Source: JAVEWJ01 sp034004605 (lineage in GTDB: Bacteria; Patescibacteriota; Gracilibacteria; UBA1369; LOWO2-01-FULL-3). Taken from it: a stretch of 64,000 bases of DNA. The stretch spans positions 186,001-250,000 of the forward strand of contig JAVEWJ010000001.1 of NCBI GenBank assembly GCA_034004605.1, given 5' to 3'. Below are positions 41,425-49,948 of the stretch, in pieces (the first letter of the stretch is position 1; every line of letters begins with the position of its first letter). The notes under the pieces are model-generated. The model was not told where the DNA came from. It searched no databases and saw only the letters and a list, made by a program, of their open reading frames with translations. The position numbers and the translations under genes were made by a program.

Positions 41425-42129
41425 TTATAATGTGGTGATTTCTACAGATTTAAGGAGTATTTCCGAAAGTGGTCTGTCGCTTGCGTCTGTCTCGGCTTCG
41501 GCGATTTTGTCCACTACTTCCATTCCTTCAAACACGAATCCGAAGACTGCGTGTTTTCCATCGAGCCAGCTTGCGCCGTCTTTATTTTGAACGATGAAGA
41601 ATTGGCTTCCTCCCGTGTTTGGGCCTCTGTTTGCCATTGAAAGGGCTCCTCTGATGTTTTTTAGAACGGGTGAAAATTCGTCGGGGATTACCGTGCCCGC
41701 GCCTTGGTACGAGTAGCCACCTGTGCCGTTTTTGTTTTCAAAATCGCCGCATTGAATCATAAAATCATCTATGACTCTGTGGAAAGGCACATTTTCATAT
41801 TTGCCTTGTTTGGAAAGTTCGATGAAGTTTTTTGTGGTTTCGGGCGCTTCGTTTGTGTAAAGAAGCACTTTTATGTCCCCCATACTTGTCTTTAGAGTTG
41901 CGATAGTGTCTCCGCTACCCGGAACAAGCCTCATCTCGTTTCCACCTCCGATTTGAAAAGAAACGAAAGAACCATTGTCATTTTCCATTTGAGTATCGTT
42001 AGTTGAATAATTGTCGGTATTTGCAATGCCTTCGGTGTTCTGCGTATTTGTGGTGATTTCAAGGCTTCCACAAGAAGTAAGAGATAGGCCCATGACCAGA
42101 AGTAGGCCCAAAAGAAAAGTGTTTTTCAT
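41425..42129 (-). CDS. Cyclophilin-type peptidyl-prolyl isomerase, lipoprotein
   Basis: A 234-residue exported prolyl isomerase. N-terminal lipoprotein signal MKNTFLLGLLLVMGLSLTSC with the lipidated Cys at residue 20, an Asn/Thr-rich linker, then the cyclophilin domain with VPFHRVIDDFMIQCGD, GTVIPDEF, LSMANRGPNTGGSQFFI and HAVFGFVFEGMEVVDKI. It would fold proteins outside the membrane. Start at ATG 42129; the longer frame upstream overlaps murF and would hide the signal. Divergent from murF. Confidence 0.92.
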   Translation of the reverse strand: MKNTFLLGLLLVMGLSLTSCGSLEITTNTQNTEGIANTDNYSTNDTQMENDNGSFVSFQIGGGNEMRLVPGSGDTIATLKTSMGDIKVLLYTNEAPETTKNFIELSKQGKYENVPFHRVIDDFMIQCGDFENKNGTGGYSYQGAGTVIPDEFSPVLKNIRGALSMANRGPNTGGSQFFIVQNKDGASWLDGKHAVFGFVFEGMEVVDKIAEAETDASDRPLSEILLKSVEITTL

Positions 42130-42223
42130 GATTTTCGGGTTAATGGATTTTTTAAACGCCGAGAGTTTACCAAACAAAAGCCTTGTGGTAAACTCCCGAT
42201 TGAAAAAATTTTTATTAAAAAAT

Positions 42224-43504
42224 ATGAAAAGCATTCTTAGACTTTTGGTTTTAAAGATTCTTAAGGTTCTGGCGAAAAAAAGGCTATCTAAATACCAGGG
42301 TAAGATTGTAGCCGTGACGGGTTCGGTGGGCAAGACTTCAACGAAAGAGGCGATTTTTAAAGTACTTAATACGCAATTTCGGGTGCGAAGAAGCCAAAAA
42401 AGTATGAATAGCGAATTCGGTTTACTTCTTACAATTTTGGATATAGAAAGCGGTTATTCCAATGCTGGGAAATGGGCTTTTTATCTTGCTAAAGCGTTTT
42501 TTCATTCTCTTTCCAAGGACACGAGCGAAATTCTTCTTCTCGAATATGGAGTTGATAAACCTAAAGATATGGATTTTTTGCTTTCAGTTGCGAAGCCGGA
42601 TATTGCAGTGATTACCTCTATTGCGCCCGTGCATCTTGCCGAAGGACAGTTCAAATCGCTTGAGGAAATTTTTGAGGAAAAGTCGAAACTCGCTATTTCT
42701 CTCAGGGAAAATGGCGTTGCTATTTTGAATACTGATAACGAATTTTTGGAATCTTTGTCTAAAAAAATTCCAAAAAGGAGAGTTTTGACCTACGGAACAA
42801 ACAAGGAAGCGGGTTTTCGAATTTCGGCCGTTTCAAGCAGTATTTCAGGGGTTCGATTTTCTTTGTTTCATAAGGAAAACAGAACACTTATCGAGTCACC
42901 GGTTCTCGGAGATTTTCATGCTTTTGTGCTTTCACCTGCTTATATCTGCGGGAATTTATTTGGCATGAAGGATGAAGATATTACAGAGGCGCTTAAACGA
43001 TTCACACTTCCCCCAGGTAGAATGACCGTGATTTCGGGGGTGAAAGAGACCACAATGATTGACAGTTCTTATAATTCTTCTCCCGATGCGCTGAAAGAGG
43101 CTTTGAATGTTTTTAAATCCGTGGCGGAAAAAGATCAAAGAAAAGTGGCTGTACTCGGCCAAATGAATGAGCTTGGGGAGAGGAGCAAGGACCTACATTT
43201 AATTATAGGGGAAATCATTCCCAAATTTGCTGATATTTTGATTGCCGTTGGCGGAGATGCAAAATATTTCAAAGAAGGCGCGATTTCTAAAGGTATGGAC
43301 GAAAAAGAGGCGTTTTTTGTGAATAATGTAAAAGAGGCTGTGGATCTTTATCGAGATCTTACTAAGAAAGGCGACGTATTGCTTGTTAAAGGTTCTCAAA
43401 ACCGAGTGAGATTGGAGAGATTTGTGAAAGAATTTATGGAGCACCCTGAAATGGCTAAAGAATTGCTTGTGAGACAGGAAAAAGAATGGAGCAAAATTTT
43501 ATGA
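42224..43504 (+). CDS. murF: MurF-like D-Ala-D-Ala-adding ligase, short N-terminus
   Basis: A Mur ligase that joins D-Ala-D-Ala to the UDP-MurNAc-tripeptide. The P-loop VTGSVGKTSTKEAIF begins about residue 29, followed by the central domain (LLEYGVDKPKDMDFL, TSIAPVHLAE) and the C-terminal ligase domain (DSSYNSSPDALKEAL, VLGQMNELGERSKDLH). At 426 residues it lacks the ~80-residue N-terminal substrate domain of typical MurF and instead begins with a short hydrophobic/basic helix. I start at ATG 42224; two upstream ATGs overlap the divergent gene's signal peptide. Its stop overlaps the holB start (ATGA). Confidence 0.88.
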   Translation: MKSILRLLVLKILKVLAKKRLSKYQGKIVAVTGSVGKTSTKEAIFKVLNTQFRVRRSQKSMNSEFGLLLTILDIESGYSNAGKWAFYLAKAFFHSLSKDTSEILLLEYGVDKPKDMDFLLSVAKPDIAVITSIAPVHLAEGQFKSLEEIFEEKSKLAISLRENGVAILNTDNEFLESLSKKIPKRRVLTYGTNKEAGFRISAVSSSISGVRFSLFHKENRTLIESPVLGDFHAFVLSPAYICGNLFGMKDEDITEALKRFTLPPGRMTVISGVKETTMIDSSYNSSPDALKEALNVFKSVAEKDQRKVAVLGQMNELGERSKDLHLIIGEIIPKFADILIAVGGDAKYFKEGAISKGMDEKEAFFVNNVKEAVDLYRDLTKKGDVLLVKGSQNRVRLERFVKEFMEHPEMAKELLVRQEKEWSKIL

Positions 43505-44421
43505 ACTATTTTTCAAAAATTATCGGTAACGAAAAACAAATTTCCGAACTTGAGCGGGATATTTTGATGGGAAATGTATCGCATGCGTATCTTTTTTCCG
43601 GGCCGTCCGGGATTGGGAAGGGCCTAATTGCGAGGGCTTTTTCGAAAGCCTTAATCACAGATTCTTCCAAAGGTGATGCGGGCAAAATCGTTTCACAAAT
43701 CGAAAATGGGACTTGCCCTGATTTTATGGAAGTGTTGGTGGATGAAAGTTTGATAAAAGTGGAAACTATTCGAGAGCTTATCGAAAAACTTCACATGAGT
43801 CCGAGTGGAAATATGAAAGTTTTTTTAATGGAAAACATTGAGAGGATGAACATTTCTTCCGCAAATGCTCTTCTAAAAATACTAGAGGAACCGCCGAAAA
43901 ACACAGTGATTTTGATGACTTGTCTTTCCACCACCCTGATTCCCGAAACGGTTCTTTCAAGGGCCAGGCAAATAAAGCTTTTTCCTCCAAACAAAAAGGG
44001 AAGTCTTGAATTTTTGTGTAAAAATTTTCCGGATGAAAAAAAAGAAGTTGTTTCGGATTTTTTTGATCTTGCGCTTGAAAGAATCGGAAAAGCTTTCCTT
44101 ATTCTTTCAAAAGAAGAGGTGCGAATCGAGTATGAAAAAATGCGGGAGGAGTTGTCTTCTTTGTTTTTTAAGGACGTAGGAATTACTCAAAGATTTACCT
44201 TTGTGGAAAAACTGGTTGCGGATAAAAAGACTTCCAAGAAAAAAATTTCGCTTATGTTCGAGGTTTTGACTTATTTGATGAGGCAAAACCTTATTAATGG
44301 AAATAAAAAAGAACAAGAGCTTTCTCTAAAAATACTTTCAAAAATTCCGGGAGATGGTATTCTTTTGAAGCGTAATATAAACGCGAAACTGCTACTAGAA
44401 AACTTAATGTTGTTAATTTAA
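43501..44421 (+). CDS. holB: DNA polymerase III delta' subunit (clamp-loader AAA protein)
   Basis: A 306-residue clamp-loader ATPase-like protein that with gamma/tau and delta loads the beta clamp (dnaN, 49949). Visible are the Walker A SGPSGIGKG at about residues 33-41, NALLKILEEPPKNTVILMT (the typical delta'/tau motif) and PETVLSRARQI (SRC-like region, here SRA). The zinc-finger cysteines of tau are missing, consistent with delta'. Starts within the murF stop; ricT follows after four bases, the same holB-ricT neighbourhood as in Bacillus. Confidence 0.88.
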   Translation: MNYFSKIIGNEKQISELERDILMGNVSHAYLFSGPSGIGKGLIARAFSKALITDSSKGDAGKIVSQIENGTCPDFMEVLVDESLIKVETIRELIEKLHMSPSGNMKVFLMENIERMNISSANALLKILEEPPKNTVILMTCLSTTLIPETVLSRARQIKLFPPNKKGSLEFLCKNFPDEKKEVVSDFFDLALERIGKAFLILSKEEVRIEYEKMREELSSLFFKDVGITQRFTFVEKLVADKKTSKKKISLMFEVLTYLMRQNLINGNKKEQELSLKILSKIPGDGILLKRNINAKLLLENLMLLI

Positions 44422-44425
44422 AAAT

Positions 44426-45319
44426 ATGAGCGAAAAAGTAATATTGATATATGATACCTACGGGCTTAAGAATATTGAAATCCCTTTTACAGACAGAACT
44501 GCGGTGCGTCCCGGGGATATGGTTGTTTTTAAAGATGCTGAAGACAGAGAGGAATTTGGTGTAATAAAAAGCGTGGATAGACCTTCCGTAAGCGAAGATG
44601 GTGTGCTGAAAAATGTTAAAATTCTTCGTCCGGCTACGGCAAACGATGTTCAAAAATTTGAAAATTATCGTGAACTCAGTAAAAATGCCGTGAAATCTTG
44701 CAAAGAATTTGTAACTAAATACGGTCTTCAAATGCAGGTTTTTGCTGCTAATTATTCTTTCGACGGTTCTCGTCTTCTTTTTATGTTTACCGCGGATGAG
44801 AGAATCGATTTTCGAGATTTGGTGAAAGACCTTGCAAAAACTTTTCAAAAACAAATTTATCTTCGACAAATCGGTCCGAGGGATAAGTCTAAAATTGTTG
44901 GTGGTTTTGGGAAGTGCGGACGATCTCTTTGTTGCAATACTTTTCTTAATAAACTCGAATCGATTAATATGGAAATGGTTCGTGTGCAGGCACTTGAAAG
45001 TAAGGGAAGTTCCAAGCTTTCAGGGGTTTGCGGAAAACTTCTTTGTTGTCTTAAATACGAGGTCGAAGCGTATAAGGATCTTCGCTTAAAACTTCCGGAT
45101 ATCGATGACGTCGTGAAAATCAAAAGAGGAATTGTGGCCCCACAAGGCACGGGACGTGTCGTGTCGCTTGATGTTTTGAATCAAAAACTTAAAATTTATT
45201 TTACGGAATCCGAAGAATATTTGGTGTTTGGAGCTGAGGATATCGAAAAAGTGATTTCTTCCGGTCAAAAATACAAAAAGTCGGAAAAGGATGAAAATTT
45301 AAATGAAATTGAGGAATAA
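44426..45319 (+). CDS. ricT: PSP1-domain protein RicT
   Basis: A 297-residue PSP1 (YaaT/RicT) protein with the signature cysteine clusters FGKCGRSLCC and GVCGKLLCCLKYE in the second half, and RIDFRDLVKDLA...IYLRQIGPRD before them. In Bacillus RicT belongs to the RicA-RicF-RicT complex that binds Fe-S clusters and directs RNase Y. Rny is encoded in this window (48062-49606), so the link is plausible. Position after holB matches Bacillus. Confidence 0.9.
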   Translation: MSEKVILIYDTYGLKNIEIPFTDRTAVRPGDMVVFKDAEDREEFGVIKSVDRPSVSEDGVLKNVKILRPATANDVQKFENYRELSKNAVKSCKEFVTKYGLQMQVFAANYSFDGSRLLFMFTADERIDFRDLVKDLAKTFQKQIYLRQIGPRDKSKIVGGFGKCGRSLCCNTFLNKLESINMEMVRVQALESKGSSKLSGVCGKLLCCLKYEVEAYKDLRLKLPDIDDVVKIKRGIVAPQGTGRVVSLDVLNQKLKIYFTESEEYLVFGAEDIEKVISSGQKYKKSEKDENLNEIEE

Positions 45320-45336
45320 TAATTAATCAAATTCAA

Positions 45337-46062
45337 ATGTGGACATATTTACTTTTGTTTCTGAGCGTGATTTCAATTCTATCGATATTTGTTTATAGAA
45401 TTGTATTTGTAATTCGCGGAAAAGACCTTATTAAAGACGATTTGAAAAACAGACCGGATGATCTTGCTGTGGTTATAAAAAAGAAAGTGAAACTTTCCAG
45501 AAAACAAAAAGAGGAGGTAAACACTCTTTACAAAAAGGGTGCTTCTTTTTTGGAAGACGGTAAAGAGGACGAGGCTATAAAGTCTTTTGTGCAGGCTCTT
45601 GCCATTGATCCTAAACACAAAGAATCAATGAACAAACTCGGAGTTTTGTATATGCACAAACAAATGTACAGTGCGGCCTGTGCTGTTTTTAAAGAACTTT
45701 GTGAGCTTGAAGAAAACGCTGTGTATTTGAGCCATTTGGGTCTTGCTCTTTACAATTTGCAGGAATACGAAAGAGCTCTCGAGGCTTACAAAAAGGCTAT
45801 TATGCTTGATTACGATAGATCTGCTAGGTTTGTTTCGCTTTGCCAGGTATATAGGGCTTTGAACAATAACAGAATGGCGCTTATTTCTTTAAACAAGGCT
45901 TTGGATCTTGAAGCGGACAACATCGAATATATGTTTTTATTGAGCGAAATACTTTTTGAAATGGATCAATTTGAAGAGGCGAAAGATGTCGTGAGAAAGA
46001 TTTTATTTTTAGATCCGGAAAATGAAGAAGCAAAAAGGCTCCTTAGAAAAAGACGAAATTAA
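45337..46062 (+). CDS. Membrane-anchored TPR protein
   Basis: A 241-residue protein with an N-terminal transmembrane segment (about residues 2-23) and several tetratricopeptide repeats (from about residue 65 to the end: KGASFLEDGKEDEAIKSFVQAL, LGLALYNLQEYERALEAYKKA, ...). TPRs bind partner proteins; the specific partner is unknown. Last gene of the probable murF-holB-ricT-TPR unit, ending four bases before the convergent VanW gene. Confidence 0.85.
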   Translation: MWTYLLLFLSVISILSIFVYRIVFVIRGKDLIKDDLKNRPDDLAVVIKKKVKLSRKQKEEVNTLYKKGASFLEDGKEDEAIKSFVQALAIDPKHKESMNKLGVLYMHKQMYSAACAVFKELCELEENAVYLSHLGLALYNLQEYERALEAYKKAIMLDYDRSARFVSLCQVYRALNNNRMALISLNKALDLEADNIEYMFLLSEILFEMDQFEEAKDVVRKILFLDPENEEAKRLLRKRRN

Positions 46063-46065
46063 AAC

Positions 46066-47817
46066 TTAATCTTGTGCGCCCACCAATATTTTTGCCGGAA
46101 TTGCTCTGTATGCGGAGGTAATTGTTTCCTTGATTTTGTCTCCGTTTGCTTTTGTGATGTATCTGTACCAAACTGCATTAAATCCCGTGTGGCTCTTTTC
46201 AACTTGCTTTCTTTCACCGGGGGCAAGAGTATTTGTGGTGATAAGTTGAGTCGGTCCGGGCGAATGATAATTTGAAAGATATGGGCCGTCCATTTCCACG
46301 GTTCTGCCATCACTCGTGCCGTAGAATGTAATATAAAGCTCGTAATTGCCATCTACGAAAGTTTGAATCAAAATGTGGTGATTTGTATCGTTTGTAAATT
46401 TTAAGTCCTGTCCGCCTAAATAAATGGTAGCATCGAGGCCGTGGCCCAGAATCTGAGAATAATACGAAACGGAATATGAATGGGGTCTTCTATCGACAAC
46501 GGGAAGTCCGCTAAAAAGTATGGCTCTGTAAACGGTGGTGGAAACCTGACAGAGGCCTCCTCCATATTCGGGGATTGTGCCTTCTTCTTTGATTACAAGT
46601 TCTTTTCTATAACCGGTGGAACCGTCGACTCGTCCGAGTGTTGTATTGAAAGAAAAAGTCTCGCCGGGGGCTATTAGGTGGCCATTAAACTTGCTTGCGC
46701 CGACTTTTATATTGTGAATTCTATTTGTGGGGCTTCCATAATAGGAGGTGTGTCCGACTCCGAGGCGCTCTTTGATTCCCAAATCGGCGAGTTCTTTTGA
46801 GACAATGAGTTTTGGCACCATCGGATTTATCGGAATAAGCACGGAAGAGGCTTTTGCGTTTGCGGCTTTTTCGAAAAGTGAAACAAAAAGATCTCTTTTG
46901 ATTTCCGTACCATCTATTCCTTTTCCAGTGATTTCTATTTTTCCGTCTTCCTGTTTTGTAATGTTCACATCTTCGGCAGGGCGATCGAGCCACTTTGAAA
47001 TTTCTTCATCTACAAAGTCGAAAAAGGCTTCGCGGTTTATGTTAATGTAAACTTGTTTGTCCGAAGTTGTCTTAAAAGAAACGAACTTTGGATAGTCATC
47101 GAGTTTTATCGTCCAATTGTCGCTGAAAACAGGGTCTATAAGAGTGATTTTGTTTTTGAGTTTATCATTGATTTCGGGAAGAAGACTTTCGATGTCGGCT
47201 TTTGTGATTTTCGGGCTTTCCTCTTCCAACTTCAAAACTATTTCAGTGGGGCTCATATTTGAAAAACTATGTTTTATGCTTTCGTTTAAGCTTTCTGTAT
47301 TAAGGACAAAACCGTTTAGCTCCTCTGAAATGTCGAGAGTTTCTTCTTCGTTGAAGAAAATGCTTGCGTTTTTCGCTCTGATATCAGAGATGGCGAATTT
47401 TTCCTCCAAAAGAGCGAGAATTTTTTCGTTTTCAGGCTTAACAATAAGAGCTATATCGGTTTTCATTTTTTCGGTGAAAAGCTTTGGGATGAAATTTCCG
47501 CTTAAGTCGGAAAGGATTATTCCGGAAAGTGTTTCGTCTATTTTATATTCTACTAGAAGCTCTTTGTTTTTGATTTCGATTGTTGTTTCTTTGAGTGTGA
47601 ATTTTGTGGACGATTCCAAAAAAGAGGTGATTTTTTCTTCAAACAATTTCTTTGCTTCGGGTGGATTAATTCCGCTAATATCGAGTCCCGCCACTATTGT
47701 GTTTGATGGGTAGGTAAGGTGGAAAGCTTTTTTGTATGCTAAAAGAAAAGACGCTGCAATAAGCAGAATCAGTAGAGAAAAAAGTATTATTGTAAGGGCG
47801 GTCTTAAGTATTTTCAT
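46066..47817 (-). CDS. VanW-family membrane-anchored protein
   Basis: A 583-residue protein with an N-terminal signal anchor (about residues 8-28), a PG-binding-4-like extracytoplasmic region and a C-terminal VanW domain. The latter carries the characteristic motifs YYGSPTNRIHNIKVGASKFNG, APGETFSFN, GGGLCQVSTTVYRAIL and HSYSVSYY. VanW proteins accompany cell-wall modification in Gram-positive bacteria; the enzymatic role is not established. Coupled by a 4-base overlap to the small gene upstream, and through it to rny. Confidence 0.88.
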   Translation of the reverse strand: MKILKTALTIILFSLLILLIAASFLLAYKKAFHLTYPSNTIVAGLDISGINPPEAKKLFEEKITSFLESSTKFTLKETTIEIKNKELLVEYKIDETLSGIILSDLSGNFIPKLFTEKMKTDIALIVKPENEKILALLEEKFAISDIRAKNASIFFNEEETLDISEELNGFVLNTESLNESIKHSFSNMSPTEIVLKLEEESPKITKADIESLLPEINDKLKNKITLIDPVFSDNWTIKLDDYPKFVSFKTTSDKQVYININREAFFDFVDEEISKWLDRPAEDVNITKQEDGKIEITGKGIDGTEIKRDLFVSLFEKAANAKASSVLIPINPMVPKLIVSKELADLGIKERLGVGHTSYYGSPTNRIHNIKVGASKFNGHLIAPGETFSFNTTLGRVDGSTGYRKELVIKEEGTIPEYGGGLCQVSTTVYRAILFSGLPVVDRRPHSYSVSYYSQILGHGLDATIYLGGQDLKFTNDTNHHILIQTFVDGNYELYITFYGTSDGRTVEMDGPYLSNYHSPGPTQLITTNTLAPGERKQVEKSHTGFNAVWYRYITKANGDKIKETITSAYRAIPAKILVGAQD

Positions 47818-48059
47818 AAGTCTTTTTTATCTGTTTCGGTTGGAATTTTCTTTTTTATTCCGAGAAGTTTTCGAAGAAGCATGAATTTAGTTTTTTTTCC
47901 TTCTTCTTTTTTATTTTTCAGAATCGACACCCCGACAACCGAACCGATTGCACCTCCGATAATCGCACCCATAACCACTTTTTCAAAAACTTTTGATTTG
48001 GGTTTTTGAGTTAAATTTTCATTTTTTTTTCTTCTTTTGAAAAGTTTTAAAAGCTTCAT
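47814..48059 (-). CDS. Small basic membrane protein
   Basis: An 81-residue protein with a very basic N-terminus, one glycine-rich hydrophobic segment (VVMGAIIGGAIGSVVGVSIL, about residues 28-47) and a basic tail, resembling YtxH-type small proteins. It overlaps the VanW start by four bases and follows rny with a two-base gap, so all three are probably one transcript. Confidence 0.7.
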   Translation of the reverse strand: MKLLKLFKRRKKNENLTQKPKSKVFEKVVMGAIIGGAIGSVVGVSILKNKKEEGKKTKFMLLRKLLGIKKKIPTETDKKDL

Positions 48060-48061
48060 TT

Positions 48062-49606
48062 TTATTTGGCTAATTCGGTATTGTGTGTTTTACGGAAAAC
48101 TTTTACCTTAATTGTACCGGGATAGGCAATATTGTTTTCAATTTTTTTCGCAACGGAGTCGGCAAGGTTTTTAAGACCTTCGTCTTTGATCATTTCCGGG
48201 TCCACAAAAAGCCTGATTTCGCGGCCGGCGGAAATGGCGTATGTATTCTTGACTCCTTCAAAGGATCTTGCGGTCTCTTCAAGTGCTTGAATTTTCTCAA
48301 TGTATCTTTCAATAGATTCCTGACGAGCTCCGGGCCTGGAAGCGGATATTGCATCTGCCGCCATTACTATTAGAGCTTCGGCTGTTTCGGGAGCCTGCGA
48401 ATTGTGGTGTGTCCAAGCTGCGTGCACTTCTTCTTTTGAGAAACCGTATTTTTCCATCAACTCTTTTGTAAGGAAGTCATGAGCGCCTTGAATATCCGGA
48501 TTTTGATCTATTGCTTTTCCGAGATCGTGAAGGAATCCTCCTATTTTACAGGTTTCGATATTAAGGCCAAGCTCGGCTCCTAGAAGCATCGCTATATATG
48601 CTACCTCCATCGAGTGTTTCATAATATTTTGGCCGTAGGATGTGCGGAATTCGAGACGACCTATTATTGAGATGAGTTCTTTATTATCCACTTTGAGGTT
48701 CATTTTTTGAACGGCTCTTCTTCCCAAAGAAAAAAGTTCTTTTTCCACTTCTTTTTCGGCTTTTTCCATAGCGATATCAACTGTTTTCGGTGATATGTCA
48801 CCGTTTACTTTTATAAGGTTTTCAATCGTTTTTTGAGCGGTGTATCGGTTTACAAGATTGAAGGCTGATAGCGTAATTGTATTTGGTTCGTCATTGAAAA
48901 TAATATCCACATCGATTTTGCTTTCCAAATGAAGAATATTTACTGCTCCTTTTCCTATTATTTTCCCTTTTATGTGGTCCTTCGGGACAATAATATTCAC
49001 AACTCTGGATTCAACGGATGTGGCGGATGAAATTCTTTGCATAATTTCAGTGATGATTTTTTTGGCGATTTTTCCGGCGTCGTCCCGCAGACTTTCTTCA
49101 ATGTTTAAGATTTTGTCTTCATAATATTTTTCAAGATCGTTGTTTAAGGAATTGATTATTTCCGATTTCATTTCGTCTTTTGTGGCTCCGACGATTTGCG
49201 TTAGTTTTGCCAAAGATTTCGATTCGAGGTCTTTTACCGCGTTTTGTGCGGATTCGAAAAACTCATTTTCGGATTTGAGTTGGAGTGAAAGCTGGCGAAG
49301 TTTGTCTTCTCGTTTTTTTAAGCTTTCTTCTCTGAAATTTAAGGATTCTCTCACTTTTTCGCTGTGATCTTTTCTTCTTTTCAGCTCAGCTTCAAAAGAT
49401 TCTTTGTCTCTATTAATGGTTTGATTTGTTTGAGATATTGTCTCGATTGCTTGTTTTTCAGCATTATCAATGAGTTCTTTGGCTTTATGTTTTTTTTGCT
49501 CAAGAGCATGCGGATTTGTAGCTATTTTAATTAGTGATAAAGCGGAAGCTAGTCCCAGAGCCAATCCGAGAATAGGTGCGAAAATATTAAACAGTATGTC
49601 GTTCAT
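48062..49606 (-). CDS. rny: Ribonuclease Y
   Basis: Membrane-anchored endoribonuclease that starts mRNA decay. 514 residues: N-terminal transmembrane segment, long coiled coil (about 30-190), KH domain with IIGKGAVNILHLESKIDVDI, and HD domain with HDLGKAIDQ near residue 360. This is the full family architecture. First gene of a minus-strand unit with the small membrane protein and VanW. It is divergent from dnaN across a 342-base gap. Confidence 0.96.
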   Translation of the reverse strand: MNDILFNIFAPILGLALGLASALSLIKIATNPHALEQKKHKAKELIDNAEKQAIETISQTNQTINRDKESFEAELKRRKDHSEKVRESLNFREESLKKREDKLRQLSLQLKSENEFFESAQNAVKDLESKSLAKLTQIVGATKDEMKSEIINSLNNDLEKYYEDKILNIEESLRDDAGKIAKKIITEIMQRISSATSVESRVVNIIVPKDHIKGKIIGKGAVNILHLESKIDVDIIFNDEPNTITLSAFNLVNRYTAQKTIENLIKVNGDISPKTVDIAMEKAEKEVEKELFSLGRRAVQKMNLKVDNKELISIIGRLEFRTSYGQNIMKHSMEVAYIAMLLGAELGLNIETCKIGGFLHDLGKAIDQNPDIQGAHDFLTKELMEKYGFSKEEVHAAWTHHNSQAPETAEALIVMAADAISASRPGARQESIERYIEKIQALEETARSFEGVKNTYAISAGREIRLFVDPEMIKDEGLKNLADSVAKKIENNIAYPGTIKVKVFRKTHNTELAK

Positions 49607-49948
49607 AAGTGTGTGTTTTGGTAGAATTTAGCCTTCGTATATTAGTACATTTGCACTCTTCCAACAAGGTTTTGAACAAGTTTTAAACAATTTTTACACA
49701 AACAAAACTTTTAAAAATGTTTTAATTGTTATAGAAAGAGGCTTTTTCGTTTTATATAAGCCAAGTATTATAAGGCTTTAAAAGAGATGAAAAGTAAAAA
49801 CCTACTACTTCTATTTTCTTATAATTAATATAATACATAACTGATTGTGTCTAAAGTGTTGTGTGAATAAAAAAGTATTGTTTTATTTTTAAGGGTTCAT
49901 ATAATGAACTTAAAGATTTTTCAGAAATTAATTTAATCTTGAAACACT
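49607..49948. other. 342-base AT-rich intergenic region before dnaN, possible origin
   Basis: No gene is seen. Two DnaA-box-like 9-mers fit TTWTNCACA: TTTTACACA (49692-49700) and TGTGAATAA (49862-49870, minus strand TTATTCACA). The sequence is very AT-rich and flanking genes diverge (rny minus, dnaN plus). dnaN is commonly near oriC, but dnaA is not in this window. The region could equally be just a promoter region. Confidence 0.35.
49878..49909 (+). promoter_or_regulatory. Probable dnaN promoter with palindrome at -10
   Basis: TTGTTT (49878-49883), 16-base spacer, TATAAT (49900-49905). The -10 overlaps a perfect inverted repeat GTTCAT (49895-49900) / ATGAAC (49904-49909), a possible operator or hairpin. 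Confidence 0.55.

Noticed and set aside
47117..47713. A 198-codon plus-strand frame
   Set aside because: Antisense to the VanW-family protein; Ser-rich shadow.
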